Shown here: piece by piece, positions 31,962-41,935 of the stretch
Layout: each line of letters opens with the position of its first letter
Position numbering within the stretch: the first letter of the stretch is position 1
Assembly: GCF_003184185.1 (NCBI RefSeq)
Contig: NZ_QHJG01000024.1
Location: forward strand, 133-64,132
Direction of reading: 5' to 3'
Source: Legionella qingyii
Lineage (GTDB): Bacteria; Pseudomonadota; Gammaproteobacteria; Legionellales; Legionellaceae
Length of the DNA: 64,000 bases
Made by a program: the position numbers and the translations under genes
The notes under the pieces: model-generated
Database searches by the model: none
What the model saw: only the letters and a program-made list of their open reading frames with translations
What the model was told of the DNA's origin: nothing

Positions 31962-32555
31962 TACCAAATAAGTTTCGCAAAAAAATAGTTGGGTAGATAA
32001 CCTTTTTACTATCCATAGATATTTAGCTAATCATTTCTTAAATTCTTTCTAAACAATGTATAGCTTAGTCGAATATTACTTTAAGAGGCGCTATTGTTTT
32101 TGTTAAAACTAAATAATTTTCTTTTACTTCTTTATGTTTTATTTTAATTATTAGAAGAAAGATTGAAATGACCAAGAAAATATTTTCTATCAGTTACAAA
32201 TGAGTTTTTATAAATAGTCAATGTCCATTTATAAGACGTTAATTTTTGTTTTAAATACGATGTTGTATAAAATAAGTTACTAACATTTAAACTATAACTT
32301 CTGATATTTAATCGTCACTTAGATGTATTGAGGGAGTTTCTTAAGGTACTATTACACGAGCGTTACTTTACCCTAGTTAGACTATCACTATCTTGTAATT
32401 TAACGTTTATAAAACTAATGCGTGTAAGAAATCAAGCTCTTGTTATACTTTTTAATCGTCATCGTAAAAGATAACCGCTAGGAACCCTCTTAACCTCAAT
32501 ACTGCTTCTTCTACTAAGTCTAAGTCTTCTTAAATCCGAGCTAAATTCAGGAATT
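31962..32555 (+). CDS. hypothetical protein, very AT-rich, possible effector
   Basis: 197 residues. The first ATG in frame lacks a clear ribosome binding site, so the start is uncertain. The protein is mainly alpha-helical and Lys/Asn/Leu-rich (KKDLLHIESAYNEI, LLKENEEIQNKINNLL). It ends in an acidic tail (SYDEEDDSDSEEF). The E-rich C-terminus is of the kind seen in Dot/Icm translocation signals. No family recognised. Confidence 0.6.
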
Positions 32556-32639
32556 GGGAGTTTAAAACAATACACGGTGGATGTAAGGCACGAAATACGC
32601 GTCTTAGGTTTAAATCACACAGAGACATAGCTAGGTCTT

Positions 32640-32687
32640 GTATTTCGCCTTTCATCCGCCTTAATTTACTTTATAGTTGTATGAGAT
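32640..32687 (+). repeat. dispersed repeat, copy C
   Basis: Complement reading CATAAAGCGGAAAGTAGG, GGCGGAATTAAATGAA, then ATCAACATACTCTA. Same orientation as copy A, opposite to copy D (34621). Copies C and D bracket MITE copy 3 and hipBA with their CTCTA/TAGAG ends facing inward. Confidence 0.65.
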
Positions 32688-32811
32688 CCTTTTTGTTTTT
32701 GTAAGGCACAGTTCGCTTAACATAATCATATCTAATGAATTTGGTTAACTCGCAAAATCTTGCAGCAATGAGTTACTTAGATAGGGGCCATTCCATAGCT
32801 AAGTTTAAATA

Positions 32812-32935
32812 GTCCTGAATGCTTTTTTGGGGTTAGAGAAGCAATTTTTTACAAAAATTAAGCCAGTAAATCAGATAGATTTGAGGGAGTCATTTTTGTA
32901 AAAAACGGAGCTGGAACCCCAAAAGCGTTCGGTAA
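32812..32935. mobile_element. MITE copy 3, degenerate at one end
   Basis: Left terminus gtcctgaatgc and interior match copies 1 and 2 in inverted orientation. The right terminus has several substitutions (aaagcgttcgg). A flanking aaata repeat (32807-32811 and 32936-32940) and a 124-bp length support the same insertion mode. It lies directly upstream of the hipBA control region. Confidence 0.82.
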
Positions 32936-32938
32936 AAA

Positions 32939-32995
32939 TATGGGAATTTTCCTATTTTAACTTTAATAGGTAAAATCCCATATCTTAATTTTTAT
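32939..32995 (+). promoter_or_regulatory. palindromic operator candidate for hipBA
   Basis: In complement reading the arms TATACCCTTAAAAGGAT and ATCCATTTTAGGGTAT-type segments pair across a short AT loop. They contain GGATA and TATCC cores, followed by a further GGGTAT / ATATCCC pair. HipB-type antitoxins bind TATCC/GGATA palindromes. The site begins about 90 bases and ends about 35 bases before the hipB start. Confidence 0.6.
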
Positions 32996-33029
32996 AGGGG
33001 TTATTCCATAGTTAAATAGTCCTCGCAAA

Positions 33030-33281
33030 TACGACTAAGTGAGTGGAGACCTCGACCGGGACAACTATTTTTTAGTTGCTTTTTTTGATTTGGACTCGGT
33101 TCGACTTCAACGGCTAAATCACCCAAATTTCGTTTTTTGATAAAGACGTTAGCTTTTATTGGGTCTTTTATACTCCAATTCATGAAATAAATCCTATAAT
33201 AGGCGAGACCTAAACCTAAATTTTTGTAGTTGTTTTTCATTTAGGTTATGTTGTTGGTTAGTTACCTTGCTACTTACCATT
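33030..33281 (+). CDS. hipB: HipB-type antitoxin
   Basis: 83 residues, start after CAGGAGCGTTT. Xre-family HTH: LALLIKNQRKKLNLSQAEVA, DLVGLKQKTISAIENNP and LSTLFRILSALDLDL, with the K-T-ISAIE recognition helix typical of HipB. It neutralises HipA and represses the operon. It overlaps hipA by 7 bases, the common arrangement. Confidence 0.92.
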
Positions 33282-34579
33282 TTTTTTTAGTTTAAGAAAT
33301 ACAGAATTACTTACCGTAAAACCACCCTTACGAACTCTTTTACAGAGTCCCCCCTAACTTTAAATGAATAGTAGTTCTGACCAATTTAGTTCGTCCTCGA
33401 GCGGGGTAAAGTAATAGAAATGGTGAATAACTCGTTTGGATATGACCACTACACCATATATTAAAAAAACTATTAAACGAGGGACTATTGGTTGTTTAAG
33501 CACGTGCTTAGGTTCGGGCAAAAGTTTATCGTTGCTCGGTCGGGAAACTAAATGAACGTCCCTAACCGTCTCTAACGCACCCTCGGTAAGTTGAGTACTG
33601 CCCCGGTAATTGACTTAAACTTTTTTGTTAATTTAAATTTGGTAATTGTCTTGTTTTTTAACGGAGATAAAATGCTTTAATAGTTTATTTAGGTAATCCG
33701 TACTCAGTTCTTCTACTCCTAAAGGCCTAAAGATAACGACCACGTGTTCTTTTTTGACGAAAAGATATAGTAGTCTTAGTTACCACACTTGGTGAAGTTC
33801 TCTGTGGGTGGTGTGTGTAAAAATTTAATGGATAACCGTACTAACGTGTGGTTGTTTACCTAAATGCTCTATCAACACTTTTACTTACCAACACGAGCGA
33901 TGAGCGTTTTTCGATACCTGACGGGTGTCGGCTAACACTTTAAGAAGTTAAACTTCTATATTTTCAAAATAGTCATCTTGCAAAACTAGCGGCTAACAGA
34001 GCACTATTTTCGACCGAATACGCTAATGGAGTTCTTCTATGTACAGTTCGTAATCCGCAAAGAATGTTATAGTTTATAGTTAGTCTACCTCCAGGACCAT
34101 AATTTCTATAATACTTCAATAACGAGCCAAGTCGCTTAAGCTAACGACTAGCACTATACAAAATAGCGCGGGTCCATAAGAAGACCGAATAACGGCCTTA
34201 ACTACCTGTACGATTTTTAAAGTCAGAAAAATAACTTGGTCTTCCTTTTATATCTGAGTGTGGAAATATGCTGTAGTACAGGCGGATAGGTGATTATTTC
34301 TTGTTGGTTAATGTTTAGGTCTTTTATTTTTACCGGTACCGAAATTTTCCTTTTTTATTAGTAATGGTAACCGTATGAAACGTTGCAGCTGTAAAATATC
34401 TGTGACGTTTTCTACGCTTAATAAGAAGCCTTGCTCGACTTGAGTAAGAGTTACTTTACAACCTTGCTTGCCTAAGACAATAAGTCCTTCAACGTTTCGT
34501 TAATGGTAGGGTTAAAGGCTCAGTGTAAAGGCTCAGTTATAAACTTCCTAATGCTTTTTGTTTTGTTTTTAATCTTATT
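33275..34579 (+). CDS. hipA: HipA-type toxin kinase
   Basis: 434 residues. N-terminal HipA signature: VLMNGILVGMLEK, GGLKFTYHQDWL, ISLSLPL and VVYNFFDNLLPDN, typical of full-length HipA. C-terminus EMLERTDSVIQEVAKQLP. HipA phosphorylates glutamyl-tRNA synthetase and induces dormancy. Central catalytic motifs were not translated residue by residue. Start chosen inside the hipB end because MVKKNQILYV leads directly into the conserved domain. Confidence 0.92.
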
Positions 34580-34620
34580 GTTAGTTGAGCCTGACCTATT
34601 CCTAAAATCACAACATTAAG

Positions 34621-34660
34621 ATCTCAGACACTTGTAAAGTAAATTAAGACGGGACCACGA
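34621..34660 (-). repeat. dispersed repeat, copy D (inverted)
   Basis: Complement reading TAGAGTCTGTGAACATTTCA, then TTTAATTCTGCC. It starts 41 bases after the hipA stop and mirrors copy C at 32640. Confidence 0.65.
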
Positions 34661-34791
34661 AACTAATTTTTTAAAAAGTCAAATAGTGATTGTTAAGAGA
34701 ACTATTTATTCTTTAATAATTTTTTAATATGAAAAAATTATTAACAGATGATATCAATAAAAATTTATTATTTTTATTTAATCCCCTATAG

Positions 34792-35661
34792 TACAATGAA
34801 GCTACCTCGCGACATTGGGAAAACAAAACGTATGACTTAAGAGGTACAAAACGTCTTCTTTTTCTTTAACGCTAATGTTAACTACTAAATGGGAAACAAC
34901 CGAGACCACGACGTTGTGGCCGTTCGAACTTTTCTTGGGTTCGGGCTAAATACCGATATCAGTTTCGTGAACAACTGTTAGTTCAGGGGCGATGACCTAA
35001 ACGTTAACCTCCACGGTAAGGCTTTTCACTTACCCTAGAAGACCTTTGTAAGGCGTTAGTTCCAAAACGAGATCCTTTAGTATGAATATGAGTATTTTCG
35101 AACTTATCATACTCGCGTCTATTTATGTAACGACTATAGCTAGTACGACTATGCCAAAATCGGGGACATTACTGTCTTGGATTTATAAAAGCGATGGGTA
35201 TGGAGCGACTTCCCTGACCCGTTTTCTTTGTTTTTCACATACTGATGGACCGACGGGTAGTTATATGATAGCGAGGGCATTGTTAGCTGTCATTTCTAAT
35301 ACTCAAATTACGAGCAAAGATGTTTTAAGGAATATCTTTTTCTCGAGTTTCAGAAGGTCGTAAATTTTTTGCGATGGACCGAATGTAGACCTTTGTTTGT
35401 AATGAGCGTCTCGCTTCTCGTTTTTTTCAACTACCGGTTGGGCATTTTGTTTAGAATAATTAGGTGCGTTTGGAAGAATTGTCAAATACAAATCTTCTAT
35501 AATAACTTAATATATCTTTTTTACCTATGTTTAAGTATTCGAACCGACTACGAAATTCTCTGCTACGCCAAGTCGGTAACTTATCGTTATGACTTCGCAA
35601 TTTATCACAATATGGTGGCAACGTTCCTTTAAACCTTGTTAGATGTCGTCTATTTTTTATT
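34792..35661 (+). CDS. secreted polysaccharide deacetylase
   Basis: 289 residues. Signal peptide MLLRWSAVTLLFCILNSPCF. NodB-fold motifs: IAITIDDLPF (catalytic Asp, with DD), LGNHTYTHKS (metal His pair H-x4-H), RYPYLAEG and LLIHANLLNS. It removes acetyl groups from a polysaccharide in the periplasm or outside the cell. RBS TTAGGGGATATC. Confidence 0.9.
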
Positions 35662-35699
35662 GGTATTGTCAATTAGAATAGCGTAGGGCGTAGGCGGGA

Positions 35700-35855
35700 A
35701 TACCTGTGGAAGAGGGGTGTCCCCTCTTCCCTTTATGCATTCAATATTTCTTTTATGCGAGGTGGGGGAGAGGGTTGTTTCTCTTTCCTTTATGAATTCA
35801 AAGAGTTCTTTTCATAAGGGGAGAGGGTAATAGCCCTCTCCCGATCCCCACTCCC
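35700..35855. repeat. cluster of GGGAGAGGG / CCCTCTCCC palindromes
   Basis: Three tandem hairpins: 35708-35730 (ggaagagggg-tgt-cccctcttcc, perfect), 35761-35790 (gtgggggagaggg half), and 35821-35842 (gagaggg ... ccctctccc). This is a widespread short interspersed repeat type. It sits between the convergent deacetylase and MltA genes and may act as a bidirectional terminator. Confidence 0.75.
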
Positions 35856-35858
35856 ATT

Positions 35859-37073
35859 AATAGGTCTTTAGTTGAATAAAAAAAGATTTGCTCTATAGCG
35901 AACGAACCCGTCCTCTTAGGTCATTACCGGTACTAAGAAGTATACAGGCCGCTAATTTCAACGAAATAGCGGGGGGGGGGTTTTCTGTAGGGGCGCATGA
36001 AATGGCGCATAACGAGGTGGACATAGAACTCGCTAGTAGTTCGCAACGTACCCGAATAAAAGCAAACCCAACAACGATAGTCCCGCACATCATCAATTGG
36101 TTTCTCCTCGAGGGTATCCATGGGTAACAAATAGTTATCGTTCGCTTATTGGTCCTCAATTACGGTGTGGAACACTTGGATTTCGTTGGGGTATTCTGTA
36201 GAATACCTTTTTTTGTTTCCTAAATAAAACTAATTAATAAAATAGGTAGACGAACCCTACTCGAAGGTTTATTGCGAAATAACGGACGTACCTCCGTAAT
36301 AGAAATCAGTAGTGGGGAAAAAATTAGTTATGAGGCCGTTAACGTCATATTCCAAAAGGTAAAACCCTCAGTATTGGATATATTTCTAACGACGGTAGAA
36401 GTTCAAGTTAGTGAGGGCTCGGAACTTAAAGGTTTTTGTTTGCTAGATATCCCGATAATTAGGTATGGTTTTGTGCACGAAATGGAAATTCACGAGGTAA
36501 TAATTAAAGAAGTGCTCATATTATTCCTTGGTCGAAAAATGGGAGATTGGCCGGATGTTATGCCGCTGAAAAATCCAGCAATTTTTTATCTGGGTTTAGT
36601 CTTCAGTGTTCTAGTAGACCACAAAGTATGTCTCCTTGTACTTTAAGAAACCTAAAAAATATTGAAGGAAATTAACATCCCTGTATTATTGGCCATTTAT
36701 TAGGTCCAAAAAGGGGTTATAGTCACTTGAGATGGCCTCATTTGGTAAAAAGTTTTTTAACAAAATAAAGGACAAGACTACATCCTCTTTAAAAATTTCG
36801 TCGAAATGTTCGGCCAACGGTTAGGAAATGAACATTTAGATATACTAGGCAGGGCTGTTGACGGAGGCCCAAAACGAACTATTTTCGTGCCGTACTACAG
36901 ACTTTTCAGTCATTCCTAAACAAATTTAGACGACTAAAGGTTGGTCCGTTTGCAAGTTTTAGTCGGACAGACTTGTAGAAACTCCCGACAAAACGGCCGG
37001 TTTTGGTGGTACGGTTTGATGAATTCCGTTAGTTCCGATTTTTTTCACATTATCTCTATTAAAAGCAAAAGTA
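35859..37073 (-). CDS. mltA: membrane-bound lytic murein transglycosylase A
   Basis: 404 residues. N-terminal hydrophobic anchor MKTKIISITLFLALIALSS. Family markers: FERLPGWKSA, TSCRAFIKQ, GLFTGYYVPTIKGSY, VPYYTREEIN, VLVWINSPIDRLFLEIQGSG, ALTPGYSLAID, DTGGAIRG and VRGDVFWGGGD (catalytic Asp). It cleaves peptidoglycan to 1,6-anhydro products in the periplasm. No lipobox Cys is evident near the N-terminus. Confidence 0.94.
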
Positions 37074-37200
37074 TCGCCTGTTAAAAATGTGCAATACCTT
37101 ATAAAACGTTGTTTCATATCGTCTTAAATTGGTAATTCAAGAATAACTTTTGATAACCGTTCGTTTTTTAAGATAATTATTCTTTAACTAAAATTTATTA

Positions 37201-37236
37201 TAAATACCTTGAGTGTTTGTTTTTTTAAGGTATTTA
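37201..37236 (-). terminator. terminator after the minor pilin genes
   Basis: A perfect 10-bp stem (37201-37210 with 37227-37236) and a T-rich loop. It starts about 20 bases after the pilX-like stop. In gene direction the arms read TATTTATGGAA and TTCCATAAATA. Confidence 0.65.
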
Positions 37237-37254
37237 TAAGTTATATTTTTTTAA

Positions 37255-37791
37255 AATTATTTATCTACCATTTATGGCGGTTGATGAGTGAGGATTTCTT
37301 TAACACGCGAGGAAACGTTCTGTTCCCTAGTGAGAAGGGCGTGACTATTTCGCATGAACGTTATCGCTCCGTCCTCGGGGTAGAAGGTACCCATGATGGC
37401 ATTAAGCAACTACTACACAACGTCTAAAAGCAGGAAATATGGCTTGATGGTTTGTACCTTTGAGGGGGTTTAGGAGTTACATTATGCACATGACCCAATT
37501 GGGTGAGTAGTTTCTTGTGGGAAAAACTACTTCGTTTACTACATAGCGGACTAAACGTCTTAGACTCACTTGGTTTGTTAGGACTAACTTACGAACTACA
37601 ACTACGTAATTAACGTTTCAATGTAGGAGATTAACTATTTTCAAGACTACATTGTAAAGAACAAATAATTAACGGAATATTATCTCGTTATGTACGACGT
37701 AACTTCAGTTATGGTCATTTGACTAGTGTGGTTATTATTCGTTCCAATGATTATTTTATTTTGGAAATAAACAAAGGTAGCATGCTGAGTA
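37255..37791 (-). CDS. PilX-like minor pilin
   Basis: 178 residues. A short leader (METNKG) then FILLVTLLIIGVISLLVLTS is a prepilin-type helix cleaved after Gly. Starts within the preceding gene's stop (ATGA overlap). The C-terminal half is variable, as in PilX-type pilus assembly proteins. Third gene of the pilin set. Confidence 0.8.
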
Positions 37792-38531
37792 CTAGGCGCG
37801 TGGTTTTGGGATTCGAGTACGCAAAACAAGAGTAGGTTCGGGTATGATTAAAGCTCTTTGACGAAGAGAAAATGCGCAGCTAAAGCCCATACGTACTTTA
37901 CTTAATTGCCTCAATAAAGAAGACATACCTGGTTGACTATTACATTGCATAGGAGTACTAAACGTAACAAGAATTACTTGGTAAAGAGGAGTTCTATGAG
38001 TGGTTGTATTCCACTCCACAATATCCTTTTTATGTCTCCGAACAACTCTCATTATTCATTTACGAGTGAAACACCAAGCTATAGCTTATAAAGAACATAG
38101 AGTCGTACAAGTGTTAGACGTTAGTCATAACCTGCGGAAAATACTTTATAGTGGCTTAAGACATGGTTATAAGGACAACTTAAAACTTAAAATTGATAAA
38201 AACGTTTTACAAGTAAGTACGCTAAATAAACTTACTTAACTAAGCCTATTAATGATTATAAGTTACGTGCTTAGAACAACACTACTAAAGCAGCTAGTTA
38301 TCAAACGTCCGCTAGGTTGGGATTTGTACCGCATTTTGGACGAGCAGATTATGATAGTGAGTCGTTTAGTGAGTGGGTAACGTTTAGTTTTGCGTAACGA
38401 TTTTAAAAAAGACAGAGTTCTATAACTACGAATGAAAGATTTATTTCAACCTAATTAAGTCAGTATTAGTGCGAACGGTTTTTTTCTGAATAATTATGGA
38501 GCCAGTTTGACTCGGGGTAGACAAAAAAGTA
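37788..38531 (-). CDS. PilW-like minor pilin
   Basis: 247 residues. Prepilin signal MKKQMGLSLTEVLISLFLAS with the essential Glu at +5. Later QWVSDLLSDSIRRAGFTPC is the conserved PilW segment following the helix. ATGA overlaps on both sides show translational coupling with the neighbours. Confidence 0.85.
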
Positions 38532-38848
38532 GATTATACTGGATACCCTAACGCAAATGCTCAATACCAAGGATCAACAAGTTTGGTACGTTCTACTTAG
38601 TCATGGACCACTACAAAAACAACATAAAGGTTTACTATACTTCGCCCTTAACCTCCTTCAAAACTTTGAGACCGATGGTTGCAAAGGAGTTAAACCAGTT
38701 CTTTAACTCTCGGAACACAAGCTTTTTGGTCAACTAAATTATTAACAAACGAGACGCTGACAACGACATTATTTCGATCTCAGTTTCATCAATCGTCATG
38801 ATTTCTATGGTCATGAAGTCATTCCCTTTTAGGGAAAACTGTTAAGTA
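38528..38848 (-). CDS. PilV-like minor pilin
   Basis: 106 residues. MNCQKG|FSLTEVLVSLVLLTT carries the prepilin peptidase site and Glu+5. Short for the family, which is often 140-180 residues. First of three coupled pilin genes, ahead of mltA. No pilY1 or pilE follows. Start after AGGATAATGGAAT. Confidence 0.85.
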
Positions 38849-39074
38849 TAAGGTAATAGGACACCAACCAAACGTCCGTGTCCAATCGCGGGACCTTTAT
38901 TTTTAAGTTCTAGACGTAGTGACGTATGTTTGATATTTTCAGAGATTCGCCTGGTTTTACTAGATATAGATAGGGTAATCTAACAATAATTAGAAATTAC
39001 ACGAATTTTACTGCGGCCTATGTTCAGATCTTCTTTATGTTTGTTTTATTAATCCTTTAGTTTCCCCTGTTTGC

Positions 39075-40190
39075 TACATACGAATAAAGCGATTTCCACG
39101 TTGACATCCAGTTAATAATTGGGCAGCCCAAAATTCTCTTTAATGTTCATAAGGGCCCTATTAAGAACTAGAATATAAACGAAACAAGACCGAGGGACTA
39201 ATATGGAGAATAACCCTATGTTTATCGCGTATATATCTTATGCTCCTACCGTGTGCAGAGGTACCGCACTACGCGCCAAAAAAACCAACCTATCCACTAT
39301 ATAAACCGTAACGTTAACCACGGGGACAGCCTCGGTAATAACCATGACGTAATAAAAAAGGACTAAATGATAAGGCTCCTAAAGAAAAAGAATTTTGCTT
39401 CGACATACTAAGTGAACTACTCAAACGACATAAATAACCGTTTTGTTGAAAAAAGCTTTTGGAGTTACAAATACTTCATGGTTCGTCAATAAGAGTTTTT
39501 CGTACCTTAGAACCGCATCGATGATATCCGTACCGTAATTGACGGTAGGGAATATAACGACGTTTTCGTGAACTTAAAAAGCATGGAAAAAATGGGAATA
39601 GACGGGGATAACGAATGTAGCCAAGACTTGAACCACCGGACCGTCCGACCCGATAACCTCGTGATGAGATATACGGTCGGATAAATGATTTATCTACATG
39701 GCTGAATTAACTTGATCCGTCTTTATGCTATAAATTCCCGCAACGTGAACAAATACGTTTTAGTCCCCTTCGAGGACAGCCACGGGGACCTGTAGCCAGC
39801 CTGACAACGCATGGTCTATTTCGTCAAGTAAGTCTACTTAAAGAACTAGTTCATCTTGTAATATTCGCGTGAAGTACCCGTGTTGAATAAAAACCGGGTA
39901 ATTTTCCTGTTCGTAGAAGACGATTCTTTCTTTTTCTAAGACCTAGTTTATTACTTGAAAACCTAGGGTAGTGTAAGCTTGTAGATCCTCATTTACCTTG
40001 CGGATGTCAATAACTAGGAGTACCAGTATGTAAATTACTACTAGTTCCTTAACCTCGGTTTCCATAAGCTAAAACCCATGCGGTTTTGGTAAGTACAGGG
40101 TAACTAGCGGTCATAGATTGTCTTAGGCTAAATTAGGGGTTAGCACGGAAACTACTGAACCGTAGGGTTTACTTAAAAAGATTTTTTATT
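39075..40190 (+). CDS. membrane protein with C-terminal U-box (E3 ligase-like)
   Basis: 371 residues, start after AGGGGACAAACG. Residues 1-230 contain several hydrophobic segments (IILDLIFALFWL, GWIGDIFGIAIGAPVG, FVPFLPLSAPIAY, LGGLAGWAIGALLYM). After a linker (SSAKKEKDSGS), residues about 293-371 match a U-box: LLDPITFEHL, VIDPHGHTFNDDQGIGAKGI, RFW, NHSCPIDRQYLTESDLIPN. U-boxes recruit eukaryotic E2 enzymes. Bacterial examples are translocated effectors such as LubX of Legionella. A membrane-anchored U-box effector is therefore likely; the ligase activity is inferred. Confidence 0.85.
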
Positions 40191-40197
40191 AGAGTAT

Positions 40198-40216
40198 GGC
40201 CTACAAGTAGTAGGCC
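40198..40216 (+). terminator. hairpin after the U-box gene
   Basis: Perfect 7-bp stem with 5-base loop (printed ggcctac-aagta-gtaggcc), 8 bases past the U-box stop. No T run follows, so efficiency is uncertain. It separates the U-box gene from hisC. Confidence 0.5.
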
Positions 40217-40306
40217 ACTAATTAATTTACTAAAAATTGGATTATCCGAGCACTGTCTTACGATTTCGAACCTATTATACTATTTTTAAAAATCAATCCC
40301 TTTTAA

Positions 40307-41437
40307 TACTGCCAATTGAAAGTCGTTAATGGAGTAGGTCCGTATGTTAGAAATTAGGGAATATTTGGTCCGTTTAGGTATCTTCTTAATCGAGCCCTTT
40401 TTTCCTAATCACTGGTGCTATAATAGTTTTACCGGTCGTTGCTTTTAGGAAATCCGACATCAGGAAATCGAAACCGGCGAAATTTTCTTTACAGGAGAGT
40501 ATGAGACCGTTGCATAGGGAGAGGGTACTTAGTAGGGGATTAAGGATTTGACCGCGTATTTGAGCTTTAGCTATGCCTAGTCGAAAAACATTCATTACCA
40601 AGTCTAATATATATGTGCTAAGATAATTTGACAAAGCGTAATGTATTACTGTTTGTGTAGTAGTGGGTGCTTATACGTAAATCGTGGATACGCTAAGTTC
40701 GTTTATGAAATTTATAGGGCCAAGTATGGTAACCCCAACTAAGTTTAACCGTACAGTTGCATCTATTTAACTAAGTTCGTACATGGGGGGTTTGTCGATA
40801 TTAAAAAGATCGCTTAGGCTTATTAGGATGTCCGTATGAATAATCGGGCTTTCTTTATTTTGCGGACAATCTTTTATAAGGTCTTTCGTGGAATAACCAT
40901 CAACTACTTCGAATAATACTTATACGACGCAGGGTTAATTTGCTTTTTTCGTAACCTACCGAGCGGGTAGTAGGGTTAAATCATTAGTGTGCGTGGAAAA
41001 GTTTTTATATACCTAATCGACCGCATGCCGATCCAATACGCTACCGAGTAGGGAGTTAGTAACTTGAGTACGCCGCATATGTTGATGGTAAATGGCAGTT
41101 AGTTCATCGGGAGTGATGGCGGGTACGCCGAGACCTACTACTACTTAAATAAGTTAATTCAAATGCCTGATTACGGCTCCCTTACGACGTTTACTTTCTT
41201 CGCAATTTAGTTAACCTATAGTTAATGGATGGGAGGCGTACGTTAAAAGACTGATAACTGACGTTCCTTCTGCCGTACAGCGAGATATTGATAGATGAGC
41301 TATCTCCATAGTAGCAATCTGGTGACGTAGGTATATTCTACTTGTTAATGGATGCTCAGTCATATCCTTGGTTCCTCGTCTTGTCGGCCAAAGATCTATG
41401 TAACTCATTAATAGTCTCAGATAACTGTTAAGCGATC
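40307..41437 (+). CDS. hisC: histidinol-phosphate aminotransferase
   Basis: 376 residues, start after TTAGGGAAAATT. N-terminus FQQLPHPGIQSLIPYKPGKS and C-terminus LLDRGIIVRPLHPYKMNNYL, RVSIGTKEQNSRFLDTL are diagnostic of HisC. PLP-dependent. Isolated from other his genes and next to phhB, it may be a second copy (HisC2) acting on aromatic amino acids. Middle not translated in full. Confidence 0.9.
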
Positions 41438-41509
41438 TAACTCGGTTTTACCACCCTAAAATCTCGTGGCTTTGCGTCGTATTTACTTCATTCACTCATT
41501 CCTTTATTT

Positions 41510-41851
41510 TACTGATCACTGAATTCGTCGTTTGTAACGCTTCGTACACTTCCGTATCCCCGACGTAATTTACGTCTTGTTTAATTTTTAAATTACGGAG
41601 TTAATTTATTTTTAACCCTTCAGTCGCGTCTATTGGCTCAGTAATTCGCATCAAATAGAAAATTGTTAAAAATACTTTGTTACCGGAAACAGTTACGAGA
41701 CCGTACCTATCGTTTATAACTTTTAGTAGTAGGACTAAATCTCCATCCAATATTAATAACAGTGCACTCAAAGTACTGGGTACGTGAATTACCGAATTCA
41801 GTATTACTAAAATAAACACGCCGTTTTTACCTATTTAACAATCGCCTGATT
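41510..41851 (+). CDS. phhB: 4a-hydroxytetrahydrobiopterin dehydratase
   Basis: 113 residues, start after AAGGAAATAAA. Pattern CEACEGIG, NNFYETMAFVNALAWIANIE, NHHPDLEVGYNYCHV, THALNGLSHNDFICAAKMD contains the catalytic HHP motif. It regenerates the pterin cofactor after phenylalanine hydroxylation. Usual length. Convergent with dnaE. Confidence 0.95.
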
Positions 41852-41861
41852 TTTTACTTAT

Positions 41862-41893
41862 AGGGCCCTTGCCGTTTTTTCGCCTTGGGCCCG
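41862..41893. repeat. GGGCCC repeat between phhB and dnaE
   Basis: Right-to-left reading GCCCGGGTTCCGC, six T, GCCGTTCCCGGGA. The GCGGAACCCGGG core also occurs in the repeat beyond tldD (62100). Probable REP-like element, also serving as the dnaE terminator. Confidence 0.55.
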
Positions 41894-41935
41894 AACGAGA
41901 GAGTGTATGGGGGGGTTCGAGGAACGACGCTTTAT

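Noticed and set aside
33001..33240. 79-codon conventional frame
   Set aside because: Overlaps hipB in the wrong polarity; hipB in corrected reading explains the region fully.
38587..38790. 67-codon frame in complement reading (begins MQDESVPGDVF)
   Set aside because: Lies antisense over the PilV-like gene, has no ribosome binding site, and the pilin frame has a clear prepilin motif.
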